NCBI GenBank assembly: GCA_001899305.1
Contig: MKWL01000021.1
Coordinates: 174,221 to 238,220, forward strand
DNA from: Thiobacillus sp. 0-1251
GTDB taxonomy: Bacteria > Pseudomonadota > Gammaproteobacteria > Burkholderiales > Thiobacillaceae
DNA length: 64,000 bases
Direction: 5' to 3'
The notes below the pieces were generated by a model. The model did no database searches, was not told the DNA's origin, and saw only the letters and a program-made list of their open reading frames with translations. Positions within the stretch are counted from its first letter, which is position 1. Each line of letters begins with the position of its first letter. Both the position numbers and the translations under genes were made by a program. Shown piece after piece: positions 55,771-64,000 of the stretch.

Positions 55771-56744
55771 TTGACCCAGTCGGTGTTTTCCCGCAGCGCC
55801 GCCAACAGCGAGGCGAAGTCGGGCGGCAGCGGGCATTCCCATTGCATGAATTCCTGGGTGACCGGATGGATCAGGCCCAGTCTTTCCGCGTGCAGCGCCT
55901 GGCGCGGGAAGGGAATCTTGAGGTGGCTGCGGCGGCTGGCGCTGTAGACCGATTCGCCCACCAGCGGATGGCCGATATGCTGCATGTGCACGCGGATCTG
56001 GTGGGTACGCCCGGTTTCGAGCTTGCAGCGCAGCAGGGTGATCCCGGGGAAGCGCTCGACCACGTCATAGTGCGTGACCGCCTCCTTGCCCATGCTGTGC
56101 ACAGTGCGCTTGGTGCGGTTGTGCGGATCGCGCGCCAGCGGGGCGTCGACCGTGCCCGCATGGTCGACCTCGCCGTAGACCAGGGCCAGGTATTCACGCT
56201 TGACGGTGCGCGCCTGCAGCTGGCGCACCAGGTCGGTGTGGGCCCTCAGCGTTTTGGCGACAACCAGCAGGCCCGAGGTGTCCTTGTCGAGCCGGTGCAC
56301 GATGCCGGCGCGCGGCAGTTCAGCCACCTGCGGCACGCGATGCAGGAGCGCATTGAGCAGCGTGCCCTGGCGATTGCCGCTGCCGGGATGGACCACCAGG
56401 CCGACCGGCTTGTTGATCACCATCAGCATGGTGTCCTCGAACACCACGTCAAGCGGGATGGCCTCAGGCGCATCGGGCGTGGCATTCGGGTCGGGCTCGA
56501 CCTCGACCCGCACCGATTCGCCGCCGCTGACTTTCATCTTGGTCGTGGCCCAGGCGTCGTCCACCGCGATCTTGCGCGCACGGATCCAGTTCTGGATGCG
56601 GTTGCGCGAGAACTCCGGCAGCAGGGCCGACAGGGCCTGATCCAGGCGCTGCCCCCCCTGCTCGTCGGGGATTACCAGCTCGCGGACGCCGTCCCCGGTA
56701 TTTCCCTTATAATCGTCCGACAAATTTTCTGTGTCTTTTCCCAT
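55767..56744 (-). CDS. rluD: 23S rRNA pseudouridine synthase RluD
   Basis: Makes pseudouridines at 1911, 1915 and 1917 of helix 69. The 325-residue protein has an N-terminal S4 domain (GQRLDQALSALLPEFSRNRIQNWIRARKI), the catalytic aspartate in GIVHRLDKDTSGLLVVAK, and KLETGRTHQIRVHMQHIGHPL. The ATG at 56744 shares CATG with the divergent bamD start; no later in-frame ATG or GTG fits. Coupled to pgeF. Confidence 0.93.
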   Translation of the reverse strand: MGKDTENLSDDYKGNTGDGVRELVIPDEQGGQRLDQALSALLPEFSRNRIQNWIRARKIAVDDAWATTKMKVSGGESVRVEVEPDPNATPDAPEAIPLDVVFEDTMLMVINKPVGLVVHPGSGNRQGTLLNALLHRVPQVAELPRAGIVHRLDKDTSGLLVVAKTLRAHTDLVRQLQARTVKREYLALVYGEVDHAGTVDAPLARDPHNRTKRTVHSMGKEAVTHYDVVERFPGITLLRCKLETGRTHQIRVHMQHIGHPLVGESVYSASRRSHLKIPFPRQALHAERLGLIHPVTQEFMQWECPLPPDFASLLAALRENTDWVK

Positions 56745-57570
56745 GCTTAAGCAATGTTCATCCGGTTCCACCGCATTCAATCGGGTTTTGGGTGGTGTGC
56801 TGCTCGCTGCCGCACTCACCCTGGGCGGCTGCGGTCTGTTGCCCGCGGTCAAGGACGAAACCTCGGGTTGGTCGGCGCAAAAACTCTACTCCGAAGCCAA
56901 GGATAATCTCAACAGCGGCAACTACGAACGCGCGGTCAAATTGTTCGAAACGCTGGAAGCGCGTTACCCCTTCGGACGTTATGCACAACAGGCGCAACTG
57001 GAAGTGGGTTACGCCTACTACAAGGACAACGAACCGATTTCAGCCATTGCCGCATGCGATCGTTTCATCAAGCTGCACCCCAATCACCCTAACGTCGATT
57101 ACGCCTACTATCTTAAGGGCCTGGCGAATTTTAACGACGATCTGGGACTGCTCGGCAACCTGGTCGACCAGGACATGAGCGAACGTGATCCCAAGGCTGC
57201 GCGCGATGCGTTCCTGGCATTCAAGGAACTGGTCACACGCTTCCCCGACAGCAAATATGCCGAGGACTCGACCGCCCGCATGAAATACCTGGTCAACGCG
57301 CTGGCTGGCAACGAGGTCCATGTCGCCCGGTATTACCTGAAACGCAAAGCCTGGGTGGCTGCCGCCAACCGTGCCAAGGTCGTGCTGACTGACTACCCTC
57401 AGGCTCCCGCGCTGGAAGAGGCGCTGGGCATCATGGTCGTGGCCTACGACAACCTGCACCTCACGGGGCCGCGCGACGATGCGCTGCGGGTGCTGAAGCT
57501 CAACTTCCCCCACAGCAAGTATCTCAAGGGCGTGAACGTCAAGGAAAAAGCCTGGTACCGCTTCTGGTGA
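56743..57570 (+). CDS. bamD: Outer-membrane assembly lipoprotein BamD
   Basis: Essential lipoprotein of the BAM complex. The 275-residue product has a lipoprotein signal ending LLAAALTLGGCGLL, then five TPR-like repeats starting QKLYSEAKDNLNSGNYERAVKLFETLEARYPFG. The ATG at 56743 is used because it gives a normal signal peptide; an upstream GTG at 56731 would also be in frame. It overlaps the divergent rluD start. Confidence 0.95.
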   Translation: MLKQCSSGSTAFNRVLGGVLLAAALTLGGCGLLPAVKDETSGWSAQKLYSEAKDNLNSGNYERAVKLFETLEARYPFGRYAQQAQLEVGYAYYKDNEPISAIAACDRFIKLHPNHPNVDYAYYLKGLANFNDDLGLLGNLVDQDMSERDPKAARDAFLAFKELVTRFPDSKYAEDSTARMKYLVNALAGNEVHVARYYLKRKAWVAAANRAKVVLTDYPQAPALEEALGIMVVAYDNLHLTGPRDDALRVLKLNFPHSKYLKGVNVKEKAWYRFW

Positions 57571-57621
57571 GCCGGAATCCGGATTGAGTCCGTCTGATTC
57601 CGGTCCGCGCGCGAATCGGGA

Positions 57622-59570
<1,949 letters not shown>

Positions 59571-59579
59571 CGCGCGCCT

Positions 59580-60455
59580 TTACCGGGCACCCAGTGCCAG
59601 TTGTACTGCCTCACCCAGGCCGGCCGGGCTTGCCGCGACGACGACCCCCGCCGATTCCAGCGCACGGATCTTCGCGTCGGCCGTTCCGGCGCCGCCGGCG
59701 ATGATCGCGCCTGCGTGGCCCATGCGCTTGCCCTTGGGCGCCGTGCGCCCGGCGATGTAGGCGGCCACCGGCTTCTTCATGTTCGAGCGGATGTACTCGG
59801 CCGCTTCTTCCTCGCGGCTGCCGCCAATCTCGCCGACCAGAATCACCGCCTCGGTCTGCGGGTCGGCCTCGAACAGTTCGAGGCAGTCGATGAAATCCAA
59901 CCCCTTGATCGGGTCGCCGCCGATGCCGACGCAGGTCGACTGGCCCAGCCCCAGTTGCGTGGTCTGGTGCACCGCCTCGTAGGTCAGCGTGCCGGAACGC
60001 GAGACGATGCCGATCTTGCCTTTTTGATGGATCACGCCCGGCATGATGCCGATCTTGCATTCGCCCGAGGTGATGATGCCGGGGCAGTTCGGGCCGATCA
60101 GCTTGGCGCCGTTGGCACGCAGGGCGGCCTTCACATTCAGCATGTCCAACACCGGGATGCCCTCGGTGATGCAGACGATGACTTCGATGCCGGCGTCGGC
60201 CGCTTCCAGGATCGAGTCGGCGGCGAACGCGGCGGGCACATAGATCATCGTGGCCTGCGCGCCGGTCTGCCGCACGGCGTCGCGCACGGTGTTGAACACA
60301 GGCAGGCCAAGATGCGTCTGCCCGCCCTTGCCGGGGGTGACGCCGCCGACCATCCGCGTGCCGTAGGCGATCGCCTGTTCGGAATGGAATGTGCCCTGCT
60401 TGCCGGTGAAGCCCTGGCAGATGACCTTGGTGTCTTTGTTGACGAGGATGCTCAT
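59580..60455 (-). CDS. sucD: Succinyl-CoA synthetase alpha subunit
   Basis: TCA-cycle enzyme subunit that binds CoA and carries the phosphorylated histidine ([14 protein letters not shown]). 291 residues with the Rossmann start [22 protein letters not shown]. Follows sucC by 106 bp and precedes nadE by nine, so the transcript may run through. Confidence 0.97.
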   Translation of the reverse strand: MSILVNKDTKVICQGFTGKQGTFHSEQAIAYGTRMVGGVTPGKGGQTHLGLPVFNTVRDAVRQTGAQATMIYVPAAFAADSILEAADAGIEVIVCITEGIPVLDMLNVKAALRANGAKLIGPNCPGIITSGECKIGIMPGVIHQKGKIGIVSRSGTLTYEAVHQTTQLGLGQSTCVGIGGDPIKGLDFIDCLELFEADPQTEAVILVGEIGGSREEEAAEYIRSNMKKPVAAYIAGRTAPKGKRMGHAGAIIAGGAGTADAKIRALESAGVVVAASPAGLGEAVQLALGAR

Positions 60456-60561
60456 TGGGCGTCGCCTCTGAAAAGTTCATACAGAGCCATACGGCTGCGC
60501 GTCGGCGACGGGCGGCATTCGCGGCCGGTCGCATCCCGCAAGCGGGAACCCTGCTCCCTGC

Positions 60562-61722
<1,161 letters not shown>

Positions 61723-61732
61723 TTGTTTTTCG

Positions 61733-62938
61733 ATGGAAGCTCGCCAAAACGTGCATTTTGAAGCAAACCCCTCCGATGCGGAAGCTGTCATCCGCGTCGT
61801 TCCGCGCATTGCGGAACTGGCCGCCGACGCCTGGAATGCCCTGGCCGGCGATTCGCCTTTCCTGCAGCATGCCTTTTTGCACGCACTGGAAGCCACCGGC
61901 TGCGTCGGGCCCGACATCGGCTGGGAGCCGGTGCACCTGGCGCTGTTCCGCAACGGCCATCTCGACGCCGCGATGCCGCTTTACGTCAAGCATCACTCCT
62001 GGGGCGAGTTCGTGTTCGACTGGGCATGGGCCGACGCCTACCGCCGGCATGGCTTGAGTTATTACCCCAAGCTGGTGTGCTGCGTCCCCTTCTCGCCGGT
62101 CCCGGGACCGCGCCTGCTGGCAGGCAACGATGCGGACCGCACGACGCTGATCCATGCAGCCTTGAAACTCACCCGTGATCTGGGATTTTCATCCTTTCAC
62201 ATCCTCTTCCCGACCGCGCCAGACCACGTCGCGCTCGAAGCAACGCCGCTCATGCACCGCAGCGGCTTCCAGTTCCACTGGAACAACGCGGGCTATGCCG
62301 ATTTCGACGCATTTCTCGCCGCGATGACACACGACAAGCGCAAGAAAATCCGTCAGGAAAGAAAGAAGCTCGCCAACCTCGGCGTAACGTTCCGCTGGGT
62401 CGATGGCGCGGAGAGCACGGATGCCGACTGGGACCATTTCTATCGCTGCTATGCCGACACCTACGCTCGCCACCGCAGTGAACCGCATCTCAACCGGGCT
62501 TTCTTTGCCGAGCTGCGCGCGACGCTACCCGACAATCTGGTGCTCATCATTGCCGACAAGGATGGCGAGCCCGTCGCCTGCTCGTTCTGCATGAAAGATG
62601 GCCAGCGCCTGTACGGCCGCCACTGGGGCACGCTGGAATACCTGCCTGGACTGCATTTCGAGACCTGCTATCAGCAAGGCATCGAATATGCCATCGCGCA
62701 TGGGCTTTCGGTATTCGAAGGCGGCGCACAGGGCGAGCACAAGCTCGCGCGCGGCCTTGTCCCCACCGCCACGCATTCCTGGCACTGGCTGGAGAATGCC
62801 GAATTCCGCGAAGCGGTCGACCGTTTCCTCGAACGCGAGACCGATGCCATCGGCCACTACATGGACGAACTCGAGACCCCGTTCCGCCGCGAGCCGCCCG
62901 CTGCCGCCGCGTCGAAAGACACCTCATCGGGCCGCTGA
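61733..62938 (+). CDS. FemAB/GNAT-like protein (COG3146 family)
   Basis: A 401-residue predicted acyl/aminoacyl-transferase of the peptidogalycan-biosynthesis (DUF482) family. Recognisable blocks are FLQHAFLHALEATGCVG, KRKKIRQERKKLANLGVTF, RHRSEPHLNRAFFAELR, LYGRHWGTLEYLPGLHFETCYQQGIEYAI (described) and EGGAQGEHKLARGLVPTATHSWHW. Substrate unknown. Its ATG lies only ten bases from the divergent sucC start, so the promoters must overlap the coding regions or the true start is later. Confidence 0.85.
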   Translation: MEARQNVHFEANPSDAEAVIRVVPRIAELAADAWNALAGDSPFLQHAFLHALEATGCVGPDIGWEPVHLALFRNGHLDAAMPLYVKHHSWGEFVFDWAWADAYRRHGLSYYPKLVCCVPFSPVPGPRLLAGNDADRTTLIHAALKLTRDLGFSSFHILFPTAPDHVALEATPLMHRSGFQFHWNNAGYADFDAFLAAMTHDKRKKIRQERKKLANLGVTFRWVDGAESTDADWDHFYRCYADTYARHRSEPHLNRAFFAELRATLPDNLVLIIADKDGEPVACSFCMKDGQRLYGRHWGTLEYLPGLHFETCYQQGIEYAIAHGLSVFEGGAQGEHKLARGLVPTATHSWHWLENAEFREAVDRFLERETDAIGHYMDELETPFRREPPAAAASKDTSSGR

Positions 62939-63024
62939 ACCGCTGGTCGGTCTCCTGTACTTGTTTTACACTCGCGGAAAACGATAAGCGGATGTGTATC
63001 AACCGATCCACCCGAGGGGGAAAC

Positions 63025-63951
63025 ATGCTTGCAAGAACCTTGGCCAGCCTGAGCCTGCTGGCCGCCGCGCAACCCGCGCTGGCGAATATCGATATCCAGT
63101 TCGACTTCAGCTACGACACGTCCAATTTCTTTTCGTCCAACCCCGACAGCGTTGCCGCACTGAATGCCGCCGCGTCCGTATTCGAGACGCGTTTTGCGGA
63201 CAACCTGACCGCGATCACGTCGTCCGGGCCCAACCATTTCAGTACGGTATTCTTCAATCCTTCCACGCCCGGGACCGATGTCACGCTGAGCAATCAGAGC
63301 GTGTCCACCGACGTCATCCGCATCTATGCCGGCGCCGCCAACCTGGGCGGCTCGACCCTGGGAATCGGCGGTCCGGGCGGATACAACTGCTCCGGCTTCA
63401 GTAGTTTCTGCAACACCGACACGCAACGCGGGCAGGGCGAAACGCAGAACCTGTACGACAGCAACGGCGCCTTGCTGTCCCGCAACGCCGTCGATGTCGC
63501 ACCGTGGGGCGGCTCGATCAGCTTCGATAACGCTTCGACCAACTGGTACTTCGGCCTGACCACGGCCGGCCTCAATTCGTCCGAATACGATTTCTACTCG
63601 GTTGCCGTGCACGAACTGGCCCACGTCCTCGGATTCGGCACCTCCGATTCCTTCGAAGCCCTGACGTTCGGCAGCGACTTCATTGGCGCAAGCACAGGCT
63701 CGGTCGCGCTGTCCGCCGATCTCGGCCACTGGGCGGACGGCACGCTCAGCACCGTCAATGGCGTCAGCCAGGAAACCTCAATGAGCCCCGCCATCTACAA
63801 CGGCCAGCGCAAATACTTCACCGCCCTCGACTTCGCCGCCATGCAGGACATCGGCTGGCAGGTCACCGCCGTACCGGAAGCCGATACCTGGGCGATGCTG
63901 CTGGCAGGACTGGGGCTGGTCGGGTTCGCCGCACGCCGGCGGACGGCCTGA
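63025..63951 (+). CDS. PEP-CTERM-sorted NF038122-type metalloprotease
   Basis: A 308-residue secreted protein: signal peptide (ARTLASLSLLAAAQPALA), a metzincin-like zinc site HELAHVLGFG with H196, E197 and H200 followed by a methionine-turn-like TSMSP, and a C-terminal sorting signal VPEADTWAMLLAGLGLVGFAARRR (described), i.e. PEP motif, hydrophobic stretch and arginine cluster recognised by exosortase/archaeosortase-type systems. The ATG at 63025 has GAGGGGG upstream. It would be anchored or released outside the cell in polysaccharide-rich matrix; the substrate is unknown. Confidence 0.88.
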   Translation: MLARTLASLSLLAAAQPALANIDIQFDFSYDTSNFFSSNPDSVAALNAAASVFETRFADNLTAITSSGPNHFSTVFFNPSTPGTDVTLSNQSVSTDVIRIYAGAANLGGSTLGIGGPGGYNCSGFSSFCNTDTQRGQGETQNLYDSNGALLSRNAVDVAPWGGSISFDNASTNWYFGLTTAGLNSSEYDFYSVAVHELAHVLGFGTSDSFEALTFGSDFIGASTGSVALSADLGHWADGTLSTVNGVSQETSMSPAIYNGQRKYFTALDFAAMQDIGWQVTAVPEADTWAMLLAGLGLVGFAARRRTA

Positions 63952-63968
63952 GCGTCGGTTGCAGCCAA

Positions 63969-64000
63969 TAAGAAACGGCGGGGAGGCCCGCCGTTTCTTA
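63969..64000 (+). terminator. Perfect 14-bp hairpin after the metalloprotease gene
   Basis: TAAGAAACGGCGGG (63969-63982) and CCCGCCGTTTCTTA (63987-64000) pair perfectly around GAGG. It lies 18 bp after the stop and runs to the window edge, so any further T-run is not seen. Confidence 0.85.

Noticed and set aside
57572-57603. CCGGAATC/GATTCCGG as a terminator for bamD or glnB
   Set aside because: Only 8 bp with a 16-base loop and no T-run; too weak to list as a feature.

Overview
The window is GC-rich bacterial chromosome. Gene content and order suggest a betaproteobacterium close to the Thiobacillus/Nitrosomonadales group: a surE-pcm-nlpD-rpoS cluster, an alaA-hom-thrC operon, tamAB, bamD, a PEP-CTERM-sorted metalloprotease, and CTGAGCCTGTCGAAG-type extragenic repeats. 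This placement is inferred from reading genes; no alignment was run.

Positions 1 to about 24,134 are the integrase-proximal part of an integrative and conjugative element (ICE) of the Tn4371 type, running off the left edge. Read from its right end inward it holds a tyrosine integrase, a DUF1016 nuclease-like gene, radC, an arsenic cassette (arsR-arsI-acr3-arsC), a DUF2958 gene and a small unknown gene, a cargo patch (universal stress protein, frameshifted SulP transporter, IS5-family insertion sequence), then backbone genes (DUF932, ParB, a small unknown, GNAT, DUF736, XRE regulator, DUF2958, DUF2285, AlpA-like HTH, RepA, ParA, RHH protein, DUF2840, TraF peptidase, relaxase). The mating-pore genes lie outside. 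Between the genes are long dispersed repeats, strong hairpins, and iteron-like repeats between parA and repA.

The element ends beside the terminator of icd. Beyond it the chromosome reads icd, rluE, nudJ, mnmA, the same neighbourhood as in Escherichia coli, so the ICE sits next to an otherwise conserved locus.

From 27.8 to 38.4 kb are glnS, a two-gene AAA-ATPase plus TOPRIM-like/DUF4276 pair resembling an anti-phage module, gfa-like, msrA, GST, a uracil-DNA-glycosylase-family gene, thrC, hom, alaA and a Mth938-like gene. At 38.4 to 39.2 kb lies a noncoding inverted repeat of nearly 800 bp. From 39.3 to 49.4 kb are a nucleotidase, rpoS, nlpD, pcm, surE, tamB, tamA and an SRPBCC protein. From 49.5 kb to the end are clpB, nadC, a GNAT gene, an exported ATP-dependent DNA ligase, a TMEM175-like channel, pgeF, rluD, bamD, glnB, nadE, sucD, sucC, a FemAB/GNAT-like gene and the PEP-CTERM metalloprotease, closed by a perfect terminator hairpin.

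The best candidates for something new are the ATPase/TOPRIM pair (29,537-31,326), the giant inverted repeat with its compensated internal hairpins (38,417-39,199), and the repeat architecture of the ICE (iterons and 200-300 bp dispersed repeats).
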